A DNA stretch of 64,000 bases from assembly GCF_037072025.1 (NCBI RefSeq), contig NZ_JAXHDD010000003.1, positions 1 through 64,000 on the forward strand. The letters are read 5' to 3'. Shown here in pieces: positions 8,430 to 17,505 of this stretch. Position 1 is the stretch's first letter. Every line of letters starts with the position of its first letter. The notes under the pieces are model-generated. The model did no database searches. It saw nothing but the letters and a program-made list of their open reading frames with translations, and had not been told where the DNA came from. Source of the stretch: Pseudogracilibacillus sp037072025. GTDB taxonomy: Bacteria > Bacillota > Bacilli > Bacillales > Amphibacillaceae. A program made the position numbers and the translations under genes.

Positions 8430-9413
8430 ATGATTCGTAATAAAATACCGATAACAATTTTAACAGGCTTTTTAGGTGCTGGAAAAACAACATTATTAAA
8501 TCGGATACTTAAAGACAATTCAAATGAAAATGCAGCTGTAATCGTAAATGAATTTGGTGATTTATCGATTGATAGTGCGCTCATCATGAATACAAAAGAA
8601 GAAATTATTGAGATTAATAGTGGTTGTATTTGTTGTAATGTTAGAGGAGACTTAATTTCTATTTTATCAACCTTACTCAAACGATTTATAAAAGAAGAAA
8701 TACATATTAATCGCGTTATCATTGAGACAACAGGGCTCGCAAATCCAGCTCCTGTTATTCAAACGTTTTTGATGGATGATCTCATGGCAAGTTGGTTTGA
8801 AATAGACAGTGTTTGTACTGTCTTAGACTCAAAACATATCTTGCAACATATTGATATAGAAACTGCTCTTGAACAAATCGCATTTGCAGATGTGTTGATC
8901 TTTAATAAAGTAGAACTCATTGATAAACAAGAATTAGATGGGTTAAAAGCAAGAATTATTGGCATAAACCCAAATGCAAAGATGTTGTTCTCTTCTAATT
9001 GTGAAATTGATATAAAAGAAATAATAGATATAAAGTCTTTTGAGTTAGGAAATAAGCTTAAAATTAATCCGCAATTGTTAAAAAACGAACATCGTCATCA
9101 ACATAATGATGATATTAATTCTTTTATATTTACCGATGAACGTCCTCTTAATTTGGATAAAATTAATAAATGGTTTAGCTATCTCGTGCAAATAAAAGGG
9201 GAAAGTCTGTATCGCTATAAAGGTATTCTTCATATTGCGGATAGGAAGGAACGAGTTGTTTTTCAGGGGGTCCATATGTTGTTTTCGGGAACGAGTGACC
9301 GAAAGTGGAAAAAAGATGAAGCTAAGCTCAGCAAAATTGTTTTGATTGGAAAAAACTTAAATAAACTTGAATTAGAAAAAGGTTTTGAATATTGTGTTGC
9401 AGCACAAAGATAA
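8430..9413 (+). CDS. COG0523 GTPase, putative zinc metallochaperone (CobW/YciC-like)
   Basis: G3E-family GTPase with Walker A GFLGAGKTT at residues 13-21, the metal-binding C-x-C-C motif (GCICCN) at about 65-70, Walker B/ETTGLANP near 104, an N-K-V-E guanine motif near 158, a His-rich linker (HRHQH) near 221 and a CobW C-terminal domain. The AAGAAGG site fits ATG 8430 better than ATG 8409. Next to a Zur-boxed zinc lipoprotein, a role in zinc allocation under starvation is likely. I see no Zur box directly upstream; the repeat element lies between. Confidence 0.85.
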   Translation: MIRNKIPITILTGFLGAGKTTLLNRILKDNSNENAAVIVNEFGDLSIDSALIMNTKEEIIEINSGCICCNVRGDLISILSTLLKRFIKEEIHINRVIIETTGLANPAPVIQTFLMDDLMASWFEIDSVCTVLDSKHILQHIDIETALEQIAFADVLIFNKVELIDKQELDGLKARIIGINPNAKMLFSSNCEIDIKEIIDIKSFELGNKLKINPQLLKNEHRHQHNDDINSFIFTDERPLNLDKINKWFSYLVQIKGESLYRYKGILHIADRKERVVFQGVHMLFSGTSDRKWKKDEAKLSKIVLIGKNLNKLELEKGFEYCVAAQR

Positions 9414-9782
9414 GAATAAAGCGCTGCACGGAGAGTGGTGAAAATGTGAATTCAAAATTATTATTACCTTTTTTACTTAGTTTCTTTCATTGTGGTTAGT
9501 TTGTTTAATTTTTTTAAGAGTGTTACATAGATTCGGACAGAAGTATACTTCGGAAAACACTTAGAAAAAAGATATCATAATCGCTAATTCAATGTATTGT
9601 AATTATATTTACTTTAGTTCTACTTAGTAGATTTATGTAAAGTAGAAAAATCGGAATTTTCCATAAATCATAACTTCAGTTTTAATGAGAGGGAGAAAAC
9701 TAGTTGTCGAATTCCCGGATTATGAAGTGGGTTTCCGGGACTAGAACTGTTTCTAGCTATTCCTATTGTTGGTGGATCTATC
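9414..9782 (+). other. Non-coding or decayed stretch
   Basis: AT-rich DNA without a convincing gene. A 17-codon frame beginning near 9447 starts like a signal peptide (N-S-K-L-L-L-P-F-L-L-S-F-F-H-C-G) and then stops, so it may be the 5' end of a lost secreted-protein gene. TCCCGG and CCGGGA around 9714-9740 form a weak inverted repeat of unknown meaning. Confidence 0.4.
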
Positions 9783-9962
9783 GTGATTAGTACTTGGTAT
9801 ATTGCTCTTATTATTGCATCACTTGTAATAGCGATAAATGCTCAAACATCAAAGGTTGGAAACATATTAGGAATTGTACCATCTTGCTTAGCTTGGATTC
9901 CATTAGTTGGTTGGTTTTTACACTTAGTGATAGGAATTATTATAGCGATTGATGCATCTTAA
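9783..9962 (+). CDS. Small hydrophobic membrane protein, about 59 residues
   Basis: GTG 9783 follows GGTGGA at a suitable distance. The frame encodes two hydrophobic segments (I-A-L-I-I-A-S-L-V-I-A-I and I-P-L-V-G-W-F-L-H-L-V-I-G-I-I-I-A) and ends before a strong terminator. The open frame extends upstream to a stop at 9723-9725 without an ATG, so this may also be the C-terminal part of a broken gene. No family recognised. Confidence 0.45.
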   Translation: MISTWYIALIIASLVIAINAQTSKVGNILGIVPSCLAWIPLVGWFLHLVIGIIIAIDAS

Positions 9963-9985
9963 AGAGACGAGGTAATCATTCCATG

Positions 9986-10015
9986 AACAAGGCATAAAGA
10001 CTTGCCTTGTTTTTG
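9986..10015 (+). terminator. Rho-independent terminator
   Basis: AACAAGGCA and TGCCTTGTT form a 9-bp stem with an 8-base loop, followed by TTTT. It closes the small membrane ORF and isolates the next operon. Confidence 0.85.
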
Positions 10016-10037
10016 CGATAGTATTAAAAATAAATCA

Positions 10038-10163
10038 TTGATATTTTAGTTGTAATACTGTATTATAATTTTAACGCTTACATTTTAGATCGATCTAACC
10101 GTGAAGGGAAGATGGTCACTCAAATGTATAAATAATTTCAGCTCTGAAATTAGATCGATCCAA
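10038..10163 (+). promoter_or_regulatory. Promoter with two TTAGATCGATCTAA-type operators
   Basis: -35 TTGATA (10038-10043) and -10 TATTAT (10061-10066) are 17 bp apart. A perfect palindrome TTAGATCGATCTAA lies at 10085-10098 and a variant TTAGATCGATCCAA at 10150-10163, just before the ribosome site. The same arrangement occurs upstream of the gene at 54981. The central CG is typical of LacI-family operators, and a LacI-type gene lies at 51837-52853. Confidence 0.7.
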
Positions 10164-10184
10164 CTAATAAAAGGAGGATTTTTC

Positions 10185-11021
10185 ATGTCACAACCTCAGT
10201 TTTCATTAGCATATTTAACAGTATTGAATACGCCGCCGCCGGAAATGACGTATATGGCTGCACGTGCGGGGTATGATTTTGTAAGTTTACGCCCGATTTA
10301 TATGGGATTACCAGGTGAACCGAATTTTTCCTTGGCTAAAAATAAAGCACTTCTTCGTGATACAAAAACAGCATTAAAAGATACTGGATTACAATTACTT
10401 GATATTGAACTAGCTCGGATCGCAGATGGCATTGATCCGAGTCAGTATGAGCCTGAGATGGAAGTTGCTGCTGAACTTGGTGGGCGTCATGTGTTGAGTA
10501 GTATATGGACAGATAATAAAGAAGAAGCAATTGATAAGTTTACAAAGCTTTGTGATTTAGCTGCTCAGTATGAACTTACTGTTGAGTTAGAGTATGTGCC
10601 AATTGCAAGCGTTTCAAATTTAGCTGGTGTAATGGATGTCTTAAATACTGTAAATAAAGCGAATGCCGGGCTGATGATTGATATTCATCATTTCCATCGT
10701 GCACATGGTACAGTTGAAGATTTGAAAAAAGTACCTAAAGAATGGTTCCGTTTTCTCCATCTCTGTGATGCGCCTGGTATCATTCCATCTGATCGCGATG
10801 AAATGGTTCGTATCGTACGAGAAGCTCGTTCATATGTCGGGGAAGGCGGAATTGATGTAGCAAGCATTATTAATAGTATCCCGCAAGTGCCATATTCAAT
10901 TGAATTGCCAAATAAGCGACAATCTGAATTACTTGGCTACGAAGAATTTGCTCGCCGTTGTCTCGTGACAGCGAAAGAATATTTTGCCAAACATCCTCGC
11001 CAGCAGAAGGTTAATAGCTAA
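10185..11021 (+). CDS. Sugar-phosphate isomerase/epimerase-like TIM-barrel protein, possible 3-dehydroshikimate dehydratase
   Basis: AP-endonuclease-2/xylose-isomerase-like TIM barrel of 278 residues. Candidate metal ligands are in V-E-L-E-Y, I-D-I-H-H-F-H, H-L-C-D-A and S-I-E-L-P. The AAGGAGG site at 10171 places the start at ATG 10185; an upstream in-frame ATG lies inside the operator region. The next gene is a type I 3-dehydroquinate dehydratase. That pairing matches catabolic quinate/shikimate modules in which a TIM-barrel 3-dehydroshikimate dehydratase makes protocatechuate. The family is broad, so the substrate is inferred from context only; a sugar-acid isomerase is the main alternative. 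Confidence 0.7.
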   Translation: MSQPQFSLAYLTVLNTPPPEMTYMAARAGYDFVSLRPIYMGLPGEPNFSLAKNKALLRDTKTALKDTGLQLLDIELARIADGIDPSQYEPEMEVAAELGGRHVLSSIWTDNKEEAIDKFTKLCDLAAQYELTVELEYVPIASVSNLAGVMDVLNTVNKANAGLMIDIHHFHRAHGTVEDLKKVPKEWFRFLHLCDAPGIIPSDRDEMVRIVREARSYVGEGGIDVASIINSIPQVPYSIELPNKRQSELLGYEEFARRCLVTAKEYFAKHPRQQKVNS

Positions 11022-11073
11022 CTAGGGTTATGGTATACTATCGATAAGGAAAAATGAAACGGAGTGTAACAAG

Positions 11074-11832
11074 ATGACGACAGAAATTTTTGCAAATAAA
11101 AAAGCGCCATATGTTTGTACACCTTTAACAGGAATAACAAAGGCCGAAATTCTTGAGCAATTAGATAAAATTTTGCCACAGGAGCCAGATCTTATTGAAT
11201 GGAGAGCAGATTTTTTAACAGATTTAACTGATGTTGAACTTGTGGTAGGACTCGTTCAAGAAATCAAAGGTAAAACAGACATCCCATTATTATTTACTAT
11301 TCGGGCAGAGCATGAAGGTGGGGAAAAAATTACGTTAACCGAAGAAGATAAAGTATCTTTAATTAGCAAGGTTTGTAAACAAACAGATGTTGATTTCGTT
11401 GATTATGAAACGTCAAATGAAGATAAGTATTTAAAAACGTTACGTGATATTTCTAAAGAAAACAATAAACAATTAATTTTATCTTATCATAATTTTAAAG
11501 TGACTCCGGATAATGATGAGATCATTGAACGTGCTCGTCAGGCGGAGGCTTATGGAGCGGATATAGCAAAGTTTGCGGTAATGCCAAACTCAAAAGAAGA
11601 TGTACTTCGTCTGCTTGAAATAACAAAAACAATTGACGATATGCTTGAAGTACCAGTAGTGACCATGTCAATGGGCGATCTTGGCGGATTAAGCCGTATC
11701 GTTGGCTGGGCTTATGGTTCAATTATTACGTTTGGTGTCGGTGTAGAGTTATCCGCGCCAGGACAAATTCCGGTTAAAAAATTGCGTGAAGCGATTCAGT
11801 TAACGCAAGATTTAGTACCTAGCTGGGAGTAG
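11074..11832 (+). CDS. aroD: 3-dehydroquinate dehydratase, type I
   Basis: Class I dehydroquinase of 252 residues. It contains the catalytic His in L-S-Y-H-N-F (about residue 139) and the Schiff-base Lys in I-A-K-F-A-V-M-P (about 166), with T-I-R in the N-terminal half. It converts 3-dehydroquinate to 3-dehydroshikimate. It follows the TIM-barrel gene by 52 bp and probably shares its LacI-type promoter, so a catabolic rather than purely biosynthetic role is possible. A terminator follows. Confidence 0.92.
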   Translation: MTTEIFANKKAPYVCTPLTGITKAEILEQLDKILPQEPDLIEWRADFLTDLTDVELVVGLVQEIKGKTDIPLLFTIRAEHEGGEKITLTEEDKVSLISKVCKQTDVDFVDYETSNEDKYLKTLRDISKENNKQLILSYHNFKVTPDNDEIIERARQAEAYGADIAKFAVMPNSKEDVLRLLEITKTIDDMLEVPVVTMSMGDLGGLSRIVGWAYGSIITFGVGVELSAPGQIPVKKLREAIQLTQDLVPSWE

Positions 11833-11941
11833 AAGTGATTAGGGTGCGAAAGTTCTTTATTTAAAGAAATGTCGAGTCTGAAGCAATGTGACTTACTTGC
11901 GGTTCAGTTTGCGTTTTGATATTGGGTATAAAATAAGGCTG

Positions 11942-11968
11942 GGGACAGGGGAACTTGTCCTCTTTTTC
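11942..11968 (+). terminator. Rho-independent terminator after aroD
   Basis: GGACA and TGTCC flank an 8-base loop and are followed by TCTTTTTC. The stem is short, but it is placed correctly between aroD and the next gene. Confidence 0.6.
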
Positions 11969-12014
11969 ATCTTATGAAACATGCTACAATGGATGTGAAG
12001 GAGAGGTGGTATCA

Positions 12015-12563
12015 ATGTTTAAAAAGATAATATGGACCTTCATTATTGTGATTGTAGCATTAATTGGATGGTTTACTTATATTGTTTATACTGATTTTTC
12101 AGCTTCTGAACAACCTGTTACGGAAGAACCGGCTGAAACCGAAACAGAATCTCCTCAAGAAGAGGGAGAAGAAGAACCGATTTTACTGAATGAACAGGGA
12201 GATGAAGATAAAAATCCTTTTAATACAACAATGAAACAGGAAGAAGTAACCGAAGAGGTGATGAGAGATTTCATTCATAAAATGTCTCATCAAAAAATAG
12301 AAGCTGAAGCAAAATGGGGATTAATTGAAATCACAGATGAACGGATTGACTGGTTACTAAAAAGCGTAGATAAAACAAAAGAACCTCTACAACATAAAGA
12401 AGTGTACAAAAAAATTTTAACACGTTGGGCGGATGGTGACTTTTCGCATGCTGTCGAAGATCATAATACGATCTGGGAAATGCAAGGTGGAAATATCGGC
12501 GAAGCCATTAGATTGTTAACCGCAGAAGAAGAGAAGGCATATTTGGAAAGTAAAAGAAAATAA
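12015..12563 (+). CDS. Membrane-anchored hypothetical protein
   Basis: Start ATG 12015 follows GGAGAGGTGG; the open frame extends further upstream, but without a ribosome site. One N-terminal transmembrane helix (I-I-W-T-F-I-I-V-I-V-A-L-I-G-W-F) leads to an acidic low-complexity stretch of about 40 residues and then a soluble domain of about 110 residues containing F-I-H-K-M-S-H-Q-K and W-G-L-I-E-I-T. It looks like a family of unknown function common in Bacillaceae. No catalytic motif recognised. Confidence 0.75.
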   Translation: MFKKIIWTFIIVIVALIGWFTYIVYTDFSASEQPVTEEPAETETESPQEEGEEEPILLNEQGDEDKNPFNTTMKQEEVTEEVMRDFIHKMSHQKIEAEAKWGLIEITDERIDWLLKSVDKTKEPLQHKEVYKKILTRWADGDFSHAVEDHNTIWEMQGGNIGEAIRLLTAEEEKAYLESKRK

Positions 12564-12659
12564 GTTCACGAGAAAATTGAGTGCGCTTACTATTTTACAT
12601 CCCATCAATTGAATAGTAAAAAAAATAGACGCCGATGTTTTAATAGAAAGGAAGATTCG

Positions 12660-13057
12660 ATGAGTGAAAATATAATGAGTAACAACCCATATTGGGATCA
12701 TATCGGCTTAAAAGAAGTTGAACTTAATGATGGTCACTCTGTTCTTGAATTGCCCGTTATTCATGAAATTACACAGAGTCAAAAACGGTTCATGGCGGAG
12801 TGATTGCAAGTCTTGTCGATGCAGCGGTTGGGGATGCCCTCAGGTCACAAGTTGAAAAAGGGATGGGCGGTGTGACGGTTGAAATGAAGGTCAATTATTT
12901 GCGCCCGGCTGTCGGAGAAACGCTAATTGCTAAAGGGCGAGTAGTCAAACAAGGAAAATCAAAATCACTCATCGTCGGCGAAGCAGTCATTGAGAATGAC
13001 CAAGGCGAAGAAGTTGCAATTGGCCTGGCAACCTATATGATGAAACCGAGAGAATAA
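12660..13057 (+). pseudogene. Hotdog-fold acyl-CoA thioesterase, frameshifted
   Basis: ATG 12660 with GAAAGGAAG upstream opens a PaaI-like thioesterase. In the A5 run at 12781-12785 the frame shifts. Adding one A would join S-Q-K to T-V-H-G-G-V-I-A-S-L-V-D-A-A, the conserved H-G-G active-site segment, and restore a protein of about 132 residues. As written, translation ends at the TGA of 12801-12803. The remainder to 13057 is well preserved, so this is a recent mutation, a sequencing slip, or less likely programmed frameshifting. Confidence 0.8.
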
Positions 13058-13075
13058 TTAGAAAGAAGGGATAAA

Positions 13076-14014
13076 ATGACAAAAAAAATAACGATCAGAG
13101 GTACAGATTTAGAAGTGAATCCAATTGGACTTGGTACGAATTCAGTTGGAGGACAAAAATATTATCCGAATATTACAGATGATGATGGACGAGCATTTTT
13201 AAAAACGGCGATTGAACATGGAGTAGACTTCTGGGATACTGCATTTACATACGGTCCAAAGCGGTCCGAAGAAATTATCGGCGAAGTGCTGGAGGAAACG
13301 GGTGAGCGGAAAAATATTGTTCTAGCTTCAAAAGCGGCACATAAATTTGTTGAAGAAAAGACGGTGTTTGATAATTCCCCTGCATTTTTGAAACAAGCTG
13401 TGGAAGATAGTTTGAAACGGTTGCGAACGGACTATATTGATCTGTTTTACATTCATTTTCCGGATGAGGACACGCCAAAATATGAGGCGGTTGGTGCGTT
13501 AAAGGAATTAAAAGATAAGGGAATAATTCGTGCGATTGGTGTGTCGAATTTTTCACTCGATCAGCTGAAAGAAGCGAACCGTGATGGGTATGTCGATGTG
13601 TATCAAGGACTGTATAATTTGATTGAGCGGGAAAATGAGCAAGAATTGTTTCCGTATACGATTGAAAACGACATTTCATTTGTACCGTTTTTCCCATTTG
13701 CATCTGGGTTACTTGCAGGAAAGTATACGGAGGACACAACTTTTCCAAAGGGAGATACCCGTTTATCTAAGCCGCATTTCCAAGGAGAGGCATTTAAAAA
13801 ACATTTAGAAAAAGTTGATAAGCTACGTGCGATTGCGGAGGCAAAAGATGCGGAAGTGGCGCATATTGTCCTCGCTTGGTATTTGACGCGTGATGCGATT
13901 GATGTTGTAATTCCGGGAGTGAAGCACAGTGATCAGGTGATTAGTAATTTACAAACGCTTGAACTGGAGTTGACAAAGGAAGAGATTAATAAAATAAATG
14001 AATTCTTTCGTTAA
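13076..14014 (+). CDS. Aldo/keto reductase
   Basis: AKR-family (beta/alpha)8 NADPH oxidoreductase of 312 residues. The catalytic tetrad is visible as D-T-A-x-x-Y (Asp and Tyr), the Lys in L-A-S-K-A, and the His in Y-I-H-F-P-D. The C-terminal I-P-G-V-K-H cofactor segment is present. It lies 18 bp after the frameshifted thioesterase and may be cotranscribed with it. Substrate unknown; general carbonyl reduction or detoxification is typical. Confidence 0.88.
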   Translation: MTKKITIRGTDLEVNPIGLGTNSVGGQKYYPNITDDDGRAFLKTAIEHGVDFWDTAFTYGPKRSEEIIGEVLEETGERKNIVLASKAAHKFVEEKTVFDNSPAFLKQAVEDSLKRLRTDYIDLFYIHFPDEDTPKYEAVGALKELKDKGIIRAIGVSNFSLDQLKEANRDGYVDVYQGLYNLIERENEQELFPYTIENDISFVPFFPFASGLLAGKYTEDTTFPKGDTRLSKPHFQGEAFKKHLEKVDKLRAIAEAKDAEVAHIVLAWYLTRDAIDVVIPGVKHSDQVISNLQTLELELTKEEINKINEFFR

Positions 14015-14212
14015 AGAGATAATGCTTCCAAGGTTGTCTCTAGGATATTAAAACCATGGCTAAAAAATTTAATTCGTTCATTATAATTATTAGGATGGAA
14101 ATATAAAATATTAAAATTTACTTAGTGTTATTATGATTTAAGCTTATTGCTACAATAATTTTAAGTCAATGTTTAAAGTTTAATTTTTTATTCTATACAA
14201 GGGGGATTATTT

Positions 14213-16105
14213 ATGATTGGAGTTGTGGCGCCGTATTCTGATTTTAAAAAAGAAATTAAACAAATTGCTTCTAGCATGACAATACCGATAGTGGTAGAAG
14301 TGGGAGCATTACAAGCAGGGTTATCAAAAGCAAAGCAAATGATTCGCAATCATGAAGTGAAAGTGATTGTTGCCCGTGGTGTTACAGCAAATTTCTTAAA
14401 GTCAAAACTCGATATTCCAATAATAAAAATAGATGTAACGAATTACGATATTGTCCGAACAATAAATGATGCTAAAAAAATTGATAAGTCTATAGTTTTA
14501 ATCGATCATTTTGAAAGTTCTCGTCGTATTGACCTCAGTACAATTAGTGAAATGCTTAATGTCGATATAGACTTAAAGTTATATGAAAATGAAAGAGATA
14601 TTTCTAACCATATTCATGAAGTAGCAAAGACAAAAGAAAATAAACCAATTGTAGGAACTGCAGAGTGTATGAGACATACTGCCGGTAAAATTGGAGTGCA
14701 ATCATTTATAGTGTTCTCACAGACTGATTCGATGACTGAATCTCTTTTAAGAGCTCAAGAATCATTAGAATACTTTTCAAAGGAAAGAAAAAAGCAAAAA
14801 CATTTACAGTCAATTATTTCAAGTGCATTTGATGGTGTAATATCTATGAATTCTAAAGGGATAATAACTGTTTGTAATGATGTCGCAGCAAATTATCTTG
14901 GAATCCACTCAAAAGATATTATTAATAGAAAGGCAAAAAATATCCAATTAATGCTATTTAAAAAACTTGTTGGTGATTATTCACCTGCTTCCAAGCAAAT
15001 CATTAAAAATGGAAATAAAAGTTATGTATTGAATCGCGTACGTTTAGGCGAGAAAAGTATGGTAATCACTTTCCAAGAAACTGAATCATTTTTAGTAATT
15101 AATGATGATATTAGAAGTGAACTTTACCAGCGGAGATTTTTTGCTAAGCATAAATTTGATGATATTATTTATCGGGGTAACAAAATGGAACAAGTAATAG
15201 CATTGGGGAAAGCTTATGCAAATTCAGAAAGCAATATTTTAGTTTATGGAGAAAGTGGGATTGGTAAAGAGTTAATGGCACAAAGTATACATAATGAAAG
15301 TAAACGAAAAACAGGTCCGTTTATTGCGGTGAATTGTGCTGCACTACCAGAAAATTTACTAGAAAGTGAATTGTTTGGTTACGAAGAAGGAGCTTTTACC
15401 GGTGCAAAAAAAGGTGGGAAACCGGGTTTGTTTGAAATGGCTCACGGTGGGACCATATTTTTAGATGAAATTGGAGATATATCACCTACTCTGCAAGCGA
15501 GATTACTAAGAGTTCTTCAGGAAAAAGAGGTTCGCCGTATTGGAGGCGAGCGAATATTATCAGTTGATTTCCGTGTAATTTCTGCGACGAATAAAAATTT
15601 AATCCAGTCGGTAGAAAAGGAAGAATTTAGAAGGGATTTATATTATCGATTAAATGTTTTACATCTTTTTATTCCAGCTTTACGTCACCGTAGAGAGGAT
15701 ATAGAAATATTGCTTGATACATTTTTAGAAAAGCATGGTGTAAATTCTAGAATCATATCAGAAACAACAAGGAGACTGTTAATTCAATATGATTGGCCAG
15801 GAAACATTCGAGAAATGGAAAATTTTATTGAACGGGTGTCCGCTGTAGATGATCATTATAAAGGGACTATTATCAATCTATTAGATAAAAAATACCAAGA
15901 AGAAAAGAGTGCCAAAAAGGATAATAATGATTTAGAAAGTGAGTATTTGACAATCAAAGTAGAAAGCATGGAAGGAATGGAAAGACAAATTATTGCTGAA
16001 CTATTAATTAGACATGACGGAAATCGTTCTAGTTTAGCAGAAGTATTAGGAATTAGTCGCACGACGCTTTGGAAACGAATGAAAGAACAAGCCCAAGTAA
16101 AATAA
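14213..16105 (+). CDS. Sigma-54-dependent transcriptional activator with PrpR-type sensor domain
   Basis: 630 residues. An N-terminal PrpR_N-like domain of about 190 residues is followed by a PAS-like segment (about 200-300), an AAA+ sigma-54 interaction domain with Walker A GESGIGKE (about 346-353) and GAFTGA (about 394), and a C-terminal Fis-type HTH (S-S-L-A-E-V-L-G-I-S-R-T-T-L-W). The gene ends before a terminator, and a consensus -24/-12 promoter with two upstream inverted repeats lies between it and the next gene. It therefore very probably activates the operon at 16419 in response to a small carboxylate or acyl intermediate bound by the PrpR domain. Confidence 0.92.
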   Translation: MIGVVAPYSDFKKEIKQIASSMTIPIVVEVGALQAGLSKAKQMIRNHEVKVIVARGVTANFLKSKLDIPIIKIDVTNYDIVRTINDAKKIDKSIVLIDHFESSRRIDLSTISEMLNVDIDLKLYENERDISNHIHEVAKTKENKPIVGTAECMRHTAGKIGVQSFIVFSQTDSMTESLLRAQESLEYFSKERKKQKHLQSIISSAFDGVISMNSKGIITVCNDVAANYLGIHSKDIINRKAKNIQLMLFKKLVGDYSPASKQIIKNGNKSYVLNRVRLGEKSMVITFQETESFLVINDDIRSELYQRRFFAKHKFDDIIYRGNKMEQVIALGKAYANSESNILVYGESGIGKELMAQSIHNESKRKTGPFIAVNCAALPENLLESELFGYEEGAFTGAKKGGKPGLFEMAHGGTIFLDEIGDISPTLQARLLRVLQEKEVRRIGGERILSVDFRVISATNKNLIQSVEKEEFRRDLYYRLNVLHLFIPALRHRREDIEILLDTFLEKHGVNSRIISETTRRLLIQYDWPGNIREMENFIERVSAVDDHYKGTIINLLDKKYQEEKSAKKDNNDLESEYLTIKVESMEGMERQIIAELLIRHDGNRSSLAEVLGISRTTLWKRMKEQAQVK

Positions 16106-16120
16106 TTCCATCTATTTGAT

Positions 16121-16155
16121 AACGCTATCTTCATTTGATAGCGTTTTTGTTTTTT
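16121..16155 (+). terminator. Rho-independent terminator
   Basis: AACGCTATC and GATAGCGTT form a 9-bp stem with a 7-base loop, followed by TTTGTTTTTT. It ends the sigma-54 activator gene. Confidence 0.9.
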
Positions 16156-16168
16156 AAAATAAAAAACG

Positions 16169-16227
16169 TGTTCAATAATGTAACAAAAACTGTTCACTAA
16201 AAAAATAGAATGTTCGTAATTTGAACA
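16169..16227 (+). promoter_or_regulatory. Two candidate upstream activator sites
   Basis: TGTTC-N7-TAACA at 16169-16185 and TGTTC-N7-GAACA at 16211-16227 are inverted repeats of the same design with centres 42 bp apart, about four helical turns. They lie about 140-195 bp upstream of the -24/-12 element, the usual place for enhancer sites of sigma-54 activators. Confidence 0.6.
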
Positions 16228-16363
16228 AAAAGAAAAAATGCTTAATTTCTTTAATTAAAAAAATTAAACTTTAATTTAAAATATATAGAGTTTTGTTGAT
16301 AACGCTGATAAAATATAATATTTAAAAAATTCATACCCGAAAAAAACCTATTTTCGGATATGT

Positions 16364-16379
16364 TGGCACGAATATTGCA
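16364..16379 (+). promoter_or_regulatory. Sigma-54 (-24/-12) promoter
   Basis: TGGCACG-AATA-TTGCA matches the SigL consensus, with the invariant GG and GC exactly 12 bp apart (16365-16366 and 16377-16378). It is 40 bp upstream of the crotonase start and is preceded by activator-like inverted repeats and a sigma-54 activator gene. Confidence 0.9.
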
Positions 16380-16418
16380 TGATTTAGTGAGTGAACATAA
16401 AATTAAGGAGGAATCATC

Positions 16419-17381
16419 ATGGATCACTTTTTAAGTCCAACACAACCAGAAGAAATGGAGTTACAAAATGTTTTATATGAAAAGAAGGGTGCTGTAGCAA
16501 CTGTTACAATTAATCGTCCAGAAGTTTATAATTGTTTAAATTTTAGGACATTACGTGAGTTGGCTTATGTTTTTGAAATGGCTTCATGGGATGACGAAGT
16601 GGGAGTTGTCATCTTGACAGGTGCTGGAGATAAAGCGTTTAGTACAGGTGCGGATATGAAAGAACAAAATGAACAAATTTTAGAAAGACCTCGAAACTAT
16701 TGGAAATGGATGGGTCAGTTTTTAGAAGCTCATAAAAAGTTACTCAATATTGGAAAGCCAACAATAGCACGTATTAACGGAATGGCTGTTGGAGGTGGAA
16801 ATGAATTTAATATGACTTGTGACTTAGCAATTATGGCTGACCATGGCTATATTCGCCAAGTAGGTAATTCACACGGTAGTGTTGCAGCTGGAGGAGCAAC
16901 TCAATGGTTACCGATCATGGTTGGTGATCGTCGTGCAAGAGAGATCCTTTGGTTAAACGAAGAAATCTCAGCAGAAAAGGCACTTGAGTGGGGCTTAGTA
17001 AATGAAGTTGTTCCATTTAACAAATTAGATGAAGCAGTAGAAGTAATGGCACAGAAATTATTGAATAAACTACCAGAGTGTTTACGTTACACGAAAGAGC
17101 AAACAAACTTCTGGAAGAACATGTCTTTCGATTTAACAACAGGTCATGCGCGCGACTGGCTAACTGAACATACAGCAAAATATGAGACTCATGAAGCAAT
17201 GCTTGCATTTAGTGAAAAGAGACTACCAGACTATAAAATGCTACGTGAGCGTTTAAGCACAGGAGAATCGTATGAGCATATGTGGGGAGCGCCGTCACTA
17301 GATTGTAATGAGTGTGGAGCGAAAGATATCCCAGAGCATTTTAAACATTGTGGAGTTTGTGGATCTCCATTATCTAATTAA
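16419..17381 (+). CDS. Crotonase-superfamily enzyme with C-terminal zinc ribbon
   Basis: 320 residues. The crotonase fold has oxyanion-hole segments F-S-T-G-A-D and G-G-G-N-E-F; the first catalytic Glu is kept (N-E-F), but the usual second Glu region is replaced by N-S-H-G-S-V-A-A-G-G-A-T-Q. That resembles hydratases/hydrolases acting on cyclic acyl-CoAs more than ordinary enoyl-CoA hydratase. The last 30 residues contain two C-x-x-C pairs, a probable zinc ribbon that is unusual for crotonases. It is the first gene behind the sigma-54 promoter. The substrate is unknown. Confidence 0.8.
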   Translation: MDHFLSPTQPEEMELQNVLYEKKGAVATVTINRPEVYNCLNFRTLRELAYVFEMASWDDEVGVVILTGAGDKAFSTGADMKEQNEQILERPRNYWKWMGQFLEAHKKLLNIGKPTIARINGMAVGGGNEFNMTCDLAIMADHGYIRQVGNSHGSVAAGGATQWLPIMVGDRRAREILWLNEEISAEKALEWGLVNEVVPFNKLDEAVEVMAQKLLNKLPECLRYTKEQTNFWKNMSFDLTTGHARDWLTEHTAKYETHEAMLAFSEKRLPDYKMLRERLSTGESYEHMWGAPSLDCNECGAKDIPEHFKHCGVCGSPLSN

Positions 17382-17450
17382 TTTGAAGACATCTTAGAAA
17401 CATTTAATCTACGAAATTATTTTCCGATTAATTGACTGGAGATTTGCTGA

Positions 17451-17505
17451 GACTGCCCGCAAGTGAAAAAAATAAAACAACTTTTTCTATGGGCAGTTTC
17501 TTTAT
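17451..17505 (+). terminator. Hairpin between crotonase and transporter genes
   Basis: ACTGCCC and GGGCAGT enclose an inner GAAAAA/TTTTTC pairing, followed by TTCTTTAT. It may partly terminate transcription after the first gene of the sigma-54 operon. Confidence 0.6.
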
